Source: an uncultured Bacteroidales bacterium (GTDB taxonomy: Bacteria; Bacteroidota; Bacteroidia; Bacteroidales; P3). Taken from it: DNA of 64,000 nucleotides. Where the stretch lies: contig ONCC01000010.1 in NCBI GenBank assembly GCA_900316235.1, forward strand, positions 1 through 64,000, given 5' to 3'. Both the position numbers and the translations under genes were made by a program. Shown here one piece after another: positions 54,490 through 63,658 of the stretch. Under the pieces are notes generated by a model. The model saw nothing but the letters and a program-made list of their open reading frames with translations. It did no database searches and was not told the DNA's origin. Within the stretch, counting starts at the first letter, position 1. The number at the start of each line of letters is the position of its first letter.

Positions 54490-55545
54490 ATGAAAAAGAC
54501 GATGTTTCTCGTTGCCCTCGCCGTCATGTTCGGAGGGCAGGTCAAGGCTCAGGACACATTGTATCGCGACACGCCGCTGAGCAACTATTATTGGACTTAT
54601 TGGCCCGATACGACAAATATGGGGTTCGCTAGGTATCTCTACGAATGCAGCTTGATTACGGCTAAACGGTATATTACCGAAGATACACTGACGGTGTATG
54701 GCATTGCCGCATCAATGGTTACCTTTCGCTATAATGAGTTCCCTGGTTATCCTACACCGGACTGGATGAAAGACACTGCAGAGTACCTATTGCAACACTA
54801 CAAGGATACATCCACAAAACATACCGAGGAATCGCTGTTGCTGTATCAATATAGCGGCAATGCTTCGTCGAGAATGCAGTTAATAGGTGACTCGTTGCCT
54901 GTCCATGCCATCGACACTCCGGTGAGCTACTATCTACAAACAGACATCTTTGAAGGCATCTATCGTGGTGATTCATGTTTTAGGGGCGCTTTACCCGTAT
55001 ACGAACGATATTTCACTGTTCCGCAAGTCGTGCATGACACTTTCTACACAGGATTTACTCATAATTGTTATGGTTTTGGTAGCGATTCCATACAGTGGGT
55101 GCCTAAACATCCGGAAGTGAATATGATCGCATTCGGTGAACCTGAAGTGTATACTCCAGCAGAAAGTCAAGTGGCCACCTATCGGCTGTATCACCCTTCC
55201 GGCACACCTTTGTGGGAGTACCACAACAACTCGGATGCGGTGTATTTCATTTTTCCCATCCTGACGCCTAAGCCGGTGGAGGAACCTGTGGGGGTGTTTA
55301 GAATGCCGGAGTGGGAACGCTACGTGAGCCTCAGCCCCAACCCCGCCCAGGAACGGGTGGAGGTAATTTCCAGCTTCGGGATGTCGTCCATCGAGGTGTA
55401 CGATGGCGGCGGGCGCAAGGTACACGAACAGCAGGCCTCCGGCTACAAGGCCATCCTGGACGTCCACGGCTGGGCCGCAGGCACTTACTTGCTTCGCATC
55501 GCCACTCCCATGGGCACCACCACCAAGAAACTGCTGGTGCGCTGA
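54490..55545 (+). CDS. T9SS-exported surface protein
   Basis: The 351-residue protein has a signal peptide (KKTMFLVALAVMFGGQVKA), a middle part of about 250 residues with no recognised domain (rich in Tyr and Trp), and a T9SS type A sorting domain from about 278: LSPNPAQERVEVISSFG, IEVYDGGGRKVHEQ, GWAAGTYLLRI, TKKLLVR. It follows the interrupted gene by 21 bases. It is the cassette 2 counterpart of the giant proteins behind cassette 1, although much smaller and unrelated in its middle part. Confidence 0.85.
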   Translation: MKKTMFLVALAVMFGGQVKAQDTLYRDTPLSNYYWTYWPDTTNMGFARYLYECSLITAKRYITEDTLTVYGIAASMVTFRYNEFPGYPTPDWMKDTAEYLLQHYKDTSTKHTEESLLLYQYSGNASSRMQLIGDSLPVHAIDTPVSYYLQTDIFEGIYRGDSCFRGALPVYERYFTVPQVVHDTFYTGFTHNCYGFGSDSIQWVPKHPEVNMIAFGEPEVYTPAESQVATYRLYHPSGTPLWEYHNNSDAVYFIFPILTPKPVEEPVGVFRMPEWERYVSLSPNPAQERVEVISSFGMSSIEVYDGGGRKVHEQQASGYKAILDVHGWAAGTYLLRIATPMGTTTKKLLVR

Positions 55546-55640
55546 GGTGAATCATATTAAAGTTGCAACTCTAACCTAAGTCTAACTATTCCCTGACCTG
55601 ACGAGTGCACTTTGACACGAATTAACTCCTACCATGGAGG

Positions 55641-55862
55641 GGTTATGATATTCTTGTGCCCCGCGAGGTGCGCCTCGACGCTTTTCTCTTCGGTGAGGAG
55701 AAAGGCCGTTACCTTGTCGCCCTGCCCGAAAGCCAGGACGATGCTTTCCTGCTCAAGATGGACGAGGCACGGCTGAACTGCTGCTTTCTCGGCCGCACCA
55801 CCAAGAATAGCATCGTGGTCGATGGCTTCGACTTCGGCTCCGTCAGCCAATATATTGGCTAA
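55641..55862 (+). pseudogene. 3' fragment of a PurL-like gene (copy of the end of 50279-51127)
   Basis: Seventy-three codons (GYDILVPREVRLDAFLFGEE to SVSQYIG, then TAA) match codons 192-263 of the PurL-like gene: about 60 of 72 residues are identical. The fragment has no start of its own; upstream the frame meets a stop at 55623. It keeps the natural stop codon that the long copy lacks. Third-position choices differ at many sites, so this is not a recent exact duplication. It marks the right edge of the sigma cassette 2 segment. Confidence 0.8.
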
Positions 55863-57037
55863 GGCTCCACCGTGGTGCGGATGGTCTTCAGAATAATATA
55901 ATTGTAGATGACGATGAGCGCTGCCGTAAGCACGGCGGCGGCGATGACGCTGGGCCACACAGAGCCCTCAATGGAGAACACCGCCGACAATTTTCCTACA
56001 TACAGCCCCCTTAAAACCAGCGCCACCGCGGTGGCCAATACCATGTCGGCGACGGTGATGATGCCTACGGTATGTCGGTAGTAGCGGGCAATCTGCTGCG
56101 GCGAGTAGCCGATGTCGTGGAGGTTGCGGAAAAGGTCATGGTTTTTCTGCACTATCACGTTGAGACTCATAATGATGAAGGCTACCGAGAGGGCGATGAT
56201 GATGAGCGCTACCGCCAGCAGGAAGGCCATTGCCGCGCGGAAGAAGAAGACCATCTTGCTGCTCTCCAGCTCGTCTTGTTTAATGTTGTAGTTGTGTTCC
56301 TCCATGAAGCGCGGGATGCGCTCGTCGGAGGCATCGGCAAGTTCTACCAGCAGACGCGAGGGGGGATTGGCCTCGGCAGAGCCAAAGGTACGGTTGGCCC
56401 ATTCGAGGAACTCCTCAGGGGCGAGGATGGTGTTGATTTTGCCCGAGAAGCCCACGATGCGGCTGCGGAAGGAACGGCTACGACCGTGACCTGCAAGGTC
56501 GACGGTAAATGAAACTTGCTCGATGGTTCCCTTGGAGAGTACGGGTAGTGCCTGGCTCTCGGCAAAACCGAAGTTGTAGAGGCTCAGGTAGTCCTCAGGA
56601 ATGATGACGGGCAGGAAGTTGGAGGTGGAGTCCCAGCGCCAGTCCTCGCTGCGCACGTCGATGTAGCGGTCGGGCACCCCCTCGAAGAAGAGGTCGGTGT
56701 AGAGCCCCTGGCCTGCGAAGTTGACGGAAGCTTTGCAACGGAAAGCCGAGGAAGTGAAACGCGCCACCTGCGCCACGAAAGGCTGCGCCTCGAGTTCTGC
56801 AATCTCCTTATCGGTGAAATAGATTCCGCGCTTGTTGAGCGACTGCAGGGCGCTGACGTTCTTCGACAAGGTGACGGCGTGGCCGCGGAAGACATCGGTT
56901 TGTTTCGTGAGCAGCGGCCGCAGGTCGGCATAGAGTTGACAGGCCAGCATGACGATGGCGGCGCCGACGAGCAGTGTGGCGGCATAGCCGGCAATTTGGG
57001 CGGGAATGAGGGTTTTGCGTTGCAGTCGTTTCAGCAT
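55859..57037 (-). CDS. FtsX/MacB-like ABC transporter permease
   Basis: The 392-residue membrane protein has one N-terminal helix (AGYAATLLVGAAIVMLACQL), a large periplasmic domain (about 40-265) and three C-terminal helices (FFFRAAMAFLLAVALIIIAL, VGIITVADMVLATAVALVL, SVIAAAVLTAALIVIYNYII), the topology of FtsX/MacB-type permeases. It lies three bases after the ATPase gene. Such pairs usually work in lipoprotein transport or as envelope signal transducers rather than as ordinary exporters. Its 3' end overlaps the PurL-like fragment by four bases. Confidence 0.85.
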   Translation of the reverse strand: MLKRLQRKTLIPAQIAGYAATLLVGAAIVMLACQLYADLRPLLTKQTDVFRGHAVTLSKNVSALQSLNKRGIYFTDKEIAELEAQPFVAQVARFTSSAFRCKASVNFAGQGLYTDLFFEGVPDRYIDVRSEDWRWDSTSNFLPVIIPEDYLSLYNFGFAESQALPVLSKGTIEQVSFTVDLAGHGRSRSFRSRIVGFSGKINTILAPEEFLEWANRTFGSAEANPPSRLLVELADASDERIPRFMEEHNYNIKQDELESSKMVFFFRAAMAFLLAVALIIIALSVAFIIMSLNVIVQKNHDLFRNLHDIGYSPQQIARYYRHTVGIITVADMVLATAVALVLRGLYVGKLSAVFSIEGSVWPSVIAAAVLTAALIVIYNYIILKTIRTTVEP

Positions 57038-57040
57038 GGC

Positions 57041-57664
57041 TTAAAGGTTGAGGGTGACATCGAAGGGGAAGAGGTCGGTGGGATCGAGGGCGGTGACAAT
57101 GAGGCCGGCTTTCTGGGCCTCCACCTCGCCGAGTACCATCGCTGAGACGGTCTCAGCGCTCTCACGGTCGATGTGGCTGAAAGGCTCGTCCATCAGCAGG
57201 AACTCGAAGGGCTGGCAAAGTGCCCTCACTACTGCCACCCTTTGCCGTTGTCCCAGCGAGAGGGTGGCCACCGGCTGGTGTTTCTTCTCGGGTGCCAGCA
57301 CTTTGTCGAGCATGGCCTCTATTTCTGCCATGCTTTTAAATCCCGTTAGAGAGTTTTTAATCTGCACGTTCTCCAGCGCCGTGAGCTCGGGGAAGAGTCT
57401 TAAATCCTGGAAGAGGTAGCTTAATTTGCGACGGCGGCGCTCCAAAGGGGTGCTGTCGTCGTGGAGGCAGAGGGTGCCGTCGTAGGCGCTGCTGCTGCCG
57501 TAGATGAAGTTGAGCAACGAGGTCTTCCCATGACCCGAGCGGGCGCAGACCATGTATTTGTGGCCGCGCTTGAAACAGACGGAGGATTGTAGATAGATGT
57601 CGGAGCCGGCTACTTCCGACTCCGACATGTATTTCGGTTTCAGATTGTTGAGTTCTATCAGCAC
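57041..57664 (-). CDS. ABC transporter ATP-binding protein
   Basis: The 207-residue ATPase has a Walker A loop ARSGHGKTSLLN, Q-loop LFQDLRLFPELTALENVQ, signature LSLGQRQRVAVVRAL and Walker B with FLLMDEPFSHID. It is one of the short FtsE/LolD-like ATPases that partner MacB/FtsX-type permeases. The start is GTG 57664, six bases after the DUF4836 stop. Confidence 0.92.
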   Translation of the reverse strand: MLIELNNLKPKYMSESEVAGSDIYLQSSVCFKRGHKYMVCARSGHGKTSLLNFIYGSSSAYDGTLCLHDDSTPLERRRRKLSYLFQDLRLFPELTALENVQIKNSLTGFKSMAEIEAMLDKVLAPEKKHQPVATLSLGQRQRVAVVRALCQPFEFLLMDEPFSHIDRESAETVSAMVLGEVEAQKAGLIVTALDPTDLFPFDVTLNL

Positions 57665-57670
57665 AGAGCG

Positions 57671-59239
57671 TTAAATCATTTTGTCGACCTCCTGGAGGAT
57701 GTAGGCCAGGCTGTTGATTTTGTCGTTGGAGAGGTAGATGTTGCAGATGCCGTCCTGTCCGTCGATGGTCTCGCACTCGATGCGGTCGAACATGGCGAAG
57801 ATGCTGGAGACAATGCCACTGATGGCGTTATTGTTGAGACCGATGAGGGCGAGCAACTCCTCGGGCCAGTCCTCGAGGTTGAGGTCCATATAGAAGTAGT
57901 TGCCTTTCTTGGCTTTGTCGGCGACGGTCATCAGACCGTTGCTCTTGCCTCCAGCCTGGGCGTTGGCAATGACGGCGGGGTCGGTGGAGAGGACTGCCAC
58001 TTTGTCGTTGAGAACCAGCTGCATGGCGGGGAAGAATTCGAAGGTGTAGACATTGCCGTTGTTGACGGCCACCTCGTTGAGGATGTCGCGGACTACCTTG
58101 TTGTCTTTCACGTCGATGGCGGCGGCAAAATAGGGTGTGCCCTCCTGCATGCCGTAGAAGGTGGCGGCCAGGCAGCCGCCGAGGGTGTTCACAAGGTCGC
58201 GGATGGTATAGTCTTTGATGCCGAGGGGTTCGTCGAGGTCCAGATCCTCATCCTCCATGTTATCAAAGAATTCGATAGTGGCCTTTATGTCGATGCCGAG
58301 GGTGAAGGCGGCGAGGGTCTGGGCAGGCAAATAGGCGAGGAGCTCCTCGTTAAACTTCTGGATGCATATCTTCTTCAGATTCTCGGGGAGACCGTAGGAT
58401 TTGGAGACGACCTCGATGCGTCCGTTTTCGAAAGAGCCGTAGATGCCCATAGCGGCCTGCTCAAATTGCTTGATATAGTTCTCGCTGTAAAATTTGTTCA
58501 GGAGGGAAATGGATGGGTTGACGCTTACTTTCAGCATGTTGCCGTAAACCAGGAAATAGCTGATGTCCTTGCGGTCGGCCAGGTATTGGGCGAAGTTCTT
58601 GTCGCTGGCCATGCTCTCGTCCTTCTTGAGGCTGAGGAGTTTGGCAAGGTATTGGGTCGAGGAGAGCACTTTGTCGTTGGGTTCATCCAATATCTGGTTG
58701 ACCGCAAAGGGAGTGTTCTCGATGAAGAAAAGACGTTTGCTGTCGTAGGCAAGCAGCTCGCTTTCACCGAGTTCAAGGGCGGTCATGCCGAGGGTGTCGC
58801 AGTGTTTGAATTTCTCGCCCAAGACCTCTTCCAGGTCGGCAATGAATTTGTCGAAATCTTTGATGCTCTGCATCTTGGCGCTGACTACGCTGTATTCGGT
58901 ATTGTAGTCTTCCTCGGCGAGTTCGCTGAAGGCGCACACAGGCTGTCTGAAGTCGATGCCGCACGAGGCGGGGTCTTTCATGAAAGCCTCAACCATCTTG
59001 TCGCCCTGGGGGCTGAGGGTTTGGAGCGACTCGTGCAACGTCTTCATCATCTGAAGGTTGTCGGCATTGGCGAGGTCGGCCTTCTGGCACAGCGAGGCTA
59101 CGTTGAAGTGCATCACGCCAGTGACGTTTTTGGGAATGAAGGCCCCCTCGTCACTACCCGACGAGCAGGAGACCATGAACAGCGCGGCCGCCATCATGAG
59201 GGGCAGCACACGGAAAAGGTAACGTTTCGTTGTTTTCAT
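57671..59239 (-). CDS. DUF4836 family lipoprotein
   Basis: The 522-residue lipoprotein (signal ending AAALFMVSC, Cys 25) matches the Bacteroidota DUF4836 family: IPKNVTGVMHFNVASLCQKA, DPASCGIDFRQPVCAFSEL and a C-terminal half with NGLMTVADKAKKGNYFYMDL. The function is unknown. It is the first gene of a tight operon with an ABC ATPase (6 bases) and a permease (3 bases), so it may be the periplasmic partner or client of that transporter. Confidence 0.85.
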   Translation of the reverse strand: MKTTKRYLFRVLPLMMAAALFMVSCSSGSDEGAFIPKNVTGVMHFNVASLCQKADLANADNLQMMKTLHESLQTLSPQGDKMVEAFMKDPASCGIDFRQPVCAFSELAEEDYNTEYSVVSAKMQSIKDFDKFIADLEEVLGEKFKHCDTLGMTALELGESELLAYDSKRLFFIENTPFAVNQILDEPNDKVLSSTQYLAKLLSLKKDESMASDKNFAQYLADRKDISYFLVYGNMLKVSVNPSISLLNKFYSENYIKQFEQAAMGIYGSFENGRIEVVSKSYGLPENLKKICIQKFNEELLAYLPAQTLAAFTLGIDIKATIEFFDNMEDEDLDLDEPLGIKDYTIRDLVNTLGGCLAATFYGMQEGTPYFAAAIDVKDNKVVRDILNEVAVNNGNVYTFEFFPAMQLVLNDKVAVLSTDPAVIANAQAGGKSNGLMTVADKAKKGNYFYMDLNLEDWPEELLALIGLNNNAISGIVSSIFAMFDRIECETIDGQDGICNIYLSNDKINSLAYILQEVDKMI

Positions 59240-59255
59240 TTGGATATTTTTTTAA

Positions 59256-59263
59256 CAAAGGTA
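59256..59263 (-). promoter_or_regulatory. -7 box of the DUF4836-ABC operon
   Basis: TACCTTTG on the minus strand, 16 bases before the start codon. Confidence 0.65.
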
Positions 59264-59368
59264 TAACGTAAAAAGACGTAAAATATTATTTTTTGGAGGT
59301 TGTTTTTTAACATTTCGGCATGAAATGTTAAAAAAGAGCCTAACTTATTGTACCTGACAGCTATTAAC

Positions 59369-59413
59369 TACCTACCATCTCCTTACCAACTCCTAACCAA
59401 CTCCTACCACGGT
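59369..59413. repeat. ACTCCTAACC-type repeat stack
   Basis: CTACC/CTCCTTACCAA/CTCCTAACCAA/CTCCTACC units are stacked between the divergent DUF4836 operon and mutS, followed by the complement GGTAGG. The remainder of this 296-base gap holds the two promoters and a hairpin of AACATTTCG/CGAAATGTT type near 59310-59332. Confidence 0.6.
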
Positions 59414-59504
59414 AGGTGTTGATAGGGTGAAAAAAGGGGTCTGATTTTAACATTTTGTTTATAAAAACTTGCTGCGGTCCGGTCGGCATTTGAGAAAAAA
59501 AGTG

Positions 59505-59512
59505 TACTTTTG
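59505..59512 (+). promoter_or_regulatory. -7 box of mutS
   Basis: TACTTTTG lies 23 bases before the ATG. Confidence 0.75.
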
Positions 59513-59535
59513 CAATTCAAAATTCCCGACGACAG

Positions 59536-62169
59536 ATGGCCAAGAAATCTGATGCAGAATCGCCGCTGATGAAGCAGCATGCCGAGTTGAAGAAGCGGTT
59601 TCCCGACGCGATGCTCCTGTTCCGCGTGGGTGACTTCTACGAGACTTTCGGCGAAGACGCCCGCAAGGCGTCGCAGGTGCTGGGCATCACGCTGACGCGC
59701 AAGATGGCTGGCGGCGGCGAGTATACTGATTTGGCCGGTATTCCCTACCATGCTGTGGAACAGTATCTTCCGCGACTAGTGAGGGCCGGCATGAGGGTGG
59801 CTATCTGCGAGCAATTGGAGGACCCGAAGACCGCCAAGGGACTCGTCAAGCGCGGCATCACCGAGTTGGTGACCCCCGGCGTGGCCTACAACGACATGGT
59901 GCTTGAGGTGAAGGAGAATAACTTCCTCTGTGGTCTGCATCTGACAGATAAGGTTCATGGTATCAGCTTCTTGGATGTTTCTACGGGAGAGTTTTATGTG
60001 GCGCAGGGCGACCTGGGCTACATTGACAAGCTCCTGTCCAGCTTCAAGCCCTCGGAGGTGGTGGTGCAGCGGAAGAAACTGCGCTGGTTCCAGGAGCAAT
60101 TCGCCGAGAAATATTACACTAATACCTTCGACGACTGGGTCTTTGCACCCGATTTCGCCCACGAGTTGCTGCTGAAGCAGTTTGGCACTTCGTCTCTCAA
60201 GGGTTTCGGTGTGGAGGACCTCGACATGGGTATCATCGCTGCCGGTGCAGTACTCTATTATCTGCAAGATACTCAGCATGATAGGACGCAGAATATCACG
60301 CGTCTGAGCCGGTTGGAACAGGACCGCTATGTGTGGCTCGACAAGTTTACGGTGCGTAACCTGGAGCTTGTTTCGTCGCCTAACGACAACGCCCGTACGT
60401 TGTTCGATGTTGTCGACCAGACACTTACTCCCATGGGAAGCCGATTGCTGAAGCGCTGGGTGCTGATGCCGCTGAAGGAGATTCCCGCCATCGAGGAGCG
60501 TCTCGGGGTGGTCGACGAGCTGTTGCGTGATGGTGAGTTGCGCCAACAACTGCAGTCTTGCGTAAAGGAGATTGGTGATCTTGAACGTCTGATTACCAAG
60601 GCTGCCGTGGGTCGCATCAACCCCCGCGAGATGCTACAGCTCAAGCGCGCCTTGGACGCTGTGGCACAGGTAAAAACGCTCTGTGCCGGTGCCAAAGGGT
60701 CCATCGCCGTCCTCGGCGAGCAGCTCAATCCATGCACCTCGCTGGCCGAACGTATCGGTCGTGAAATCAAGGAGGAACCTCCCGCCAAGGTGGAGAAAGG
60801 CGGCGTTATCGCCAATGGTGTCAGTGCGGAACTCGATGAATTGCGATCCATGGCCGGGTCGGGCAAGGAATACCTCACGGGCCTCCAGCAACGCGAGAGT
60901 GAGGCTACGGGCATCCCGTCGCTCAAGGTTGGCTTCAATAATATCTTCGGTTATTATTTCGAAGTCTATAACACCCACAGAGACAAGGTTCCCGAGGGAT
61001 GGGTGCGTCGCCAGACACTGACCAATGCCGAACGCTACATCACACCCGAGTTGAAGGAATACGAGGATAAAATCCTCGGTGCCGAAGAACGGATGCTGGC
61101 TCTCGAGATGCAACTTTTCTCCCAGTTGATGGCCACGGTGACCGAATATGTGCAGCCCATACAGTATGATGCTCAGATAATTGCACGTCTCGACTGCCTG
61201 CAGAGCTTCGCCGAAGTGGCTTTGGTGGGAGGCTACTGCCGTCCCGAACTCACGGAGGAGAATAAACTGCAGATTCTTGAAGGACGCCATCCTGTCATTG
61301 AGACGCAAATGCCTCCGGGAGAGCAATATGTAAGCAACGACGTGATGCTCGACAATGAGCACGACCAGATTATGATTATCACTGGCCCCAACATGAGCGG
61401 TAAGTCGGCACTGCTACGCCAGACGGCGCTTATTGTCCTCATGGCGCAGATGGGCTGCTACTGCCCGGCCAAGCGCGCTACGGTGGGTATAGTTGATAAA
61501 GTATTCACGCGCGTGGGCGCGAGCGATAATATTAGTAGCGGAGAATCGACCTTCATGGTGGAGATGAATGAGACTGCCAGTATTCTTAACAACGTGAGCA
61601 ACAGGAGCTTGGTGTTGCTGGACGAGATTGGACGCGGTACGTCGACCTATGACGGCATCTCCATCGCCTGGGCTATCACCGAGTATCTCCACGAGAACAA
61701 GAAAGCTCGTCCAAAGGTGATGTTTGCCACTCATTACCATGAGCTTATCGAGATGGAGCAGCAATTCGAGCGCATCCACAACTATCATGTCAGTGTGAAG
61801 GAAATTGATGGTCGCGTCATCTTCCTGCGCAAGTTGGTACCTGGCGGCAGTGAGCACAGCTTTGGTATTCATGTGGCCCGACTGGCCGGTATGCCACCGC
61901 AGGTACTCAACCGTGCCAGCGCCATGTTGGAGATGCTCGAGGAGAAAAATGCCCACGCGACAGCGAGTGATGGCAAGAAGGCAAAAAATGAAAAATCGGC
62001 ACCGAAAAATGACAATTTGGCAGGATGCCAGCTCAGTTTTATCCAACTCGACGACCCAACATTGTATGAAATTAAGGATAAGATACAGAATATTGATATA
62101 GATACACTTACACCGATTGAGGCGCTACTGAAACTTAATGAGATTAAAAAAATTGTGACAAAAAAATAA
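59536..62169 (+). CDS. mutS: DNA mismatch repair protein MutS
   Basis: MutS recognises mismatches and recruits MutL. The 877-residue protein has the mismatch-binding FYETF motif (LLFRVGDFYETFGEDARKAS), the connector and lever domains, and the ATPase: GPNMSGKSALLRQTALIVLM, VFTRVGASDNISSGESTFMV, LVLLDEIGRGTSTYDGISIA and FATHYHELIEM. The end with PIEALLKLNEIKKI is the dimer/MutL segment. The length is normal. Nothing suggests inactivation. Confidence 0.97.
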   Translation: MAKKSDAESPLMKQHAELKKRFPDAMLLFRVGDFYETFGEDARKASQVLGITLTRKMAGGGEYTDLAGIPYHAVEQYLPRLVRAGMRVAICEQLEDPKTAKGLVKRGITELVTPGVAYNDMVLEVKENNFLCGLHLTDKVHGISFLDVSTGEFYVAQGDLGYIDKLLSSFKPSEVVVQRKKLRWFQEQFAEKYYTNTFDDWVFAPDFAHELLLKQFGTSSLKGFGVEDLDMGIIAAGAVLYYLQDTQHDRTQNITRLSRLEQDRYVWLDKFTVRNLELVSSPNDNARTLFDVVDQTLTPMGSRLLKRWVLMPLKEIPAIEERLGVVDELLRDGELRQQLQSCVKEIGDLERLITKAAVGRINPREMLQLKRALDAVAQVKTLCAGAKGSIAVLGEQLNPCTSLAERIGREIKEEPPAKVEKGGVIANGVSAELDELRSMAGSGKEYLTGLQQRESEATGIPSLKVGFNNIFGYYFEVYNTHRDKVPEGWVRRQTLTNAERYITPELKEYEDKILGAEERMLALEMQLFSQLMATVTEYVQPIQYDAQIIARLDCLQSFAEVALVGGYCRPELTEENKLQILEGRHPVIETQMPPGEQYVSNDVMLDNEHDQIMIITGPNMSGKSALLRQTALIVLMAQMGCYCPAKRATVGIVDKVFTRVGASDNISSGESTFMVEMNETASILNNVSNRSLVLLDEIGRGTSTYDGISIAWAITEYLHENKKARPKVMFATHYHELIEMEQQFERIHNYHVSVKEIDGRVIFLRKLVPGGSEHSFGIHVARLAGMPPQVLNRASAMLEMLEEKNAHATASDGKKAKNEKSAPKNDNLAGCQLSFIQLDDPTLYEIKDKIQNIDIDTLTPIEALLKLNEIKKIVTKK

Positions 62170-62176
62170 AAAATAT

Positions 62177-62207
62177 TTTGTCAGTTTCAAAAATGTTCGT
62201 ACTTTTG
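62177..62207 (+). promoter_or_regulatory. Promoter of the tRNA operon
   Basis: TTTG 62177-62180 and TACTTTTG 62200-62207 are 19 bases apart; the first tRNA begins 60 bases later. Confidence 0.85.
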
Positions 62208-62267
62208 CACCCGCTTTGGAGAAAAAAAACCAGGGCAAAAGTGGATTGAAATGGTGAAAAAAGCGAT

Positions 62268-62340
<73 letters not shown>

Positions 62341-62365
62341 CAGGTCTCCTAAATCAGAGAGAAAG

Positions 62366-62451
62366 GCTCTGGTGGTGGAATGGTAGACACGAGGGACTTA
62401 AAATCCCTTGCCCGCAAGGGCGTGTGGGTTCAAGTCCCACCCGGAGTACCA
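62366..62451 (+). tRNA. tRNA-Leu (anticodon TAA)
   Basis: An 86-nt class II tRNA with a long variable arm (CTTGCCCGCAAGGGCG region), anticodon loop CTTAAAA, T arm GTGGGTTCAAGTCCCAC and encoded CCA. Confidence 0.94.
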
Positions 62452-62471
62452 CAAACGCGAGAAACCGCAAT

Positions 62472-62544
<73 letters not shown>

Positions 62545-62657
62545 CCAGAAACAAAAGAGAGTAATTTGAAATGCTGCAGCAGCGGCAAAGCCCATGTCCA
62601 AAAAGATGCCTCCGAGAGAGGCCGATGCACGTTGCTGGAACACAAGCGAAAGAAAAT

Positions 62658-62730
62658 GTCTTGGTAGCTCAGCTGGTAGAGCAATTGACTCTTAATCAAT
62701 GGGTCCAGGGTTCGAATCCCTGCCAGGACA
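62658..62730 (+). tRNA. tRNA-Lys (anticodon CTT)
   Basis: Acceptor GTCTTGG/CCAGGAC, anticodon arm ATTGA-CTCTTAA-TCAAT, T arm CAGGGTTCGAATCCCTG. Confidence 0.94.
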
Positions 62731-62736
62731 CTATCG

Positions 62737-62810
62737 CGGGGTGTAGCGCAGTTGGCTAGCGCGCCACGTTCGGGACGTGGAGGCCGGAAGTTCGAGTCTT
62801 CTCACCCCGA
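62737..62810 (+). tRNA. tRNA-Pro (anticodon CGG)
   Basis: Acceptor CGGGGTG/CACCCCG, D-loop TAGCGCAGTTGGCTAGCGC, anticodon arm CCACG-TTCGGGA-CGTGG. Confidence 0.95.
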
Positions 62811-62843
62811 CAAAATGCCTCGCAATTGTGCGACCCGCCGAAG

Positions 62844-62916
<73 letters not shown>

Positions 62917-62923
62917 CAAAAAG

Positions 62924-62953
62924 AAAGACAGGACATGTGCCTGTCTTTTTTTG
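62924..62953 (+). terminator. Terminator of the tRNA operon
   Basis: AAAGACAGG pairs with CCTGTCTTT around a seven-base loop, followed by T's. Confidence 0.88.
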
Positions 62954-62993
62954 TTTAAAACAATTAATTAACAAACAAAAAACAAACAAAGTA

Positions 62994-63344
62994 ATGGTAA
63001 AACAGTACGAAACCGTTTTCATTGCAACTCCCGTTTTGTCTGAAGAACAGATGAAGGAAACGGTAAAGAAGTACATCGACCTGCTCACCTCCAAGGGTGC
63101 CGAGATCGTGTACGAGAACAACTGGGGCATGCGTAAGCTCGCCTATCCTATCCGTAAGAAGACCACCGGCTTCTACTATCTTATTGAGTTTAAGGCCGAG
63201 GGTAGCGTCATCAACGACCTCGAGGTCGCCTACAAACGCGACGAGCGTCTGCTTCGCTTCCTCACCGTCAGCCTCGACAAGCACGCCGTGGCCTACAACG
63301 AGAAGAAACGCGCCAAAAAGGCCGAGGCTCCTGCCGAAGCATAA
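62994..63344 (+). CDS. rpsF: 30S ribosomal protein S6
   Basis: The 116-residue protein starts at ATG 62994 ([20 protein letters not shown]), after an A-rich leader. [20 protein letters not shown] and the Ala/Lys/Glu-rich tail ([12 protein letters not shown]) are typical of S6. An upstream ATG at 62937 would lie in the terminator. It is the first gene of the rpsF-rpsR-rplI operon. Confidence 0.96.
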   Translation: MVKQYETVFIATPVLSEEQMKETVKKYIDLLTSKGAEIVYENNWGMRKLAYPIRKKTTGFYYLIEFKAEGSVINDLEVAYKRDERLLRFLTVSLDKHAVAYNEKKRAKKAEAPAEA

Positions 63345-63373
63345 ATGTCTAACCAGTAAAGAAAAGAAGTATT

Positions 63374-63640
63374 ATGGCTAACGAGACCGAAATCAAATAC
63401 CTGACCCCTATCGCTGTGGAGACCCAGCGTAAGAAATATTGCCGTTTCAAAAAGCTCGGTATTAAGTATATCGACTATAAGGATGCCGACTTCCTGCTGA
63501 AGTTCGTCAACGAGCAGGGTAAGATTCTGCCCCGCCGCATCACCGGCACCTCGAACAAGTACCAGAAAAAAGTGTCGCAGGCTATCAAGCGCGCCCGTCA
63601 TATCGCCCTGATGCCCTACGTCGCCGATTGTCTCAAATAA
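63374..63640 (+). CDS. rpsR: 30S ribosomal protein S18
   Basis: The 88-residue protein ([55 protein letters not shown]) is S18, 29 bases after rpsF. Confidence 0.97.
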   Translation: MANETEIKYLTPIAVETQRKKYCRFKKLGIKYIDYKDADFLLKFVNEQGKILPRRITGTSNKYQKKVSQAIKRARHIALMPYVADCLK

Positions 63641-63658
63641 TTATAGGAGGAAGAATAG

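Noticed and set aside
59310-59332. AACATTTCG/CGAAATGTT hairpin between the DUF4836 operon and mutS as a small RNA
   Set aside because: There is a short stem only, with no promoter or terminator arrangement specific to it.
62545-62657. Long spacer between tRNA-Gly and tRNA-Lys as a degenerate tRNA
   Set aside because: No T arm or anticodon arm could be recognised; only a 5-bp hairpin is present.
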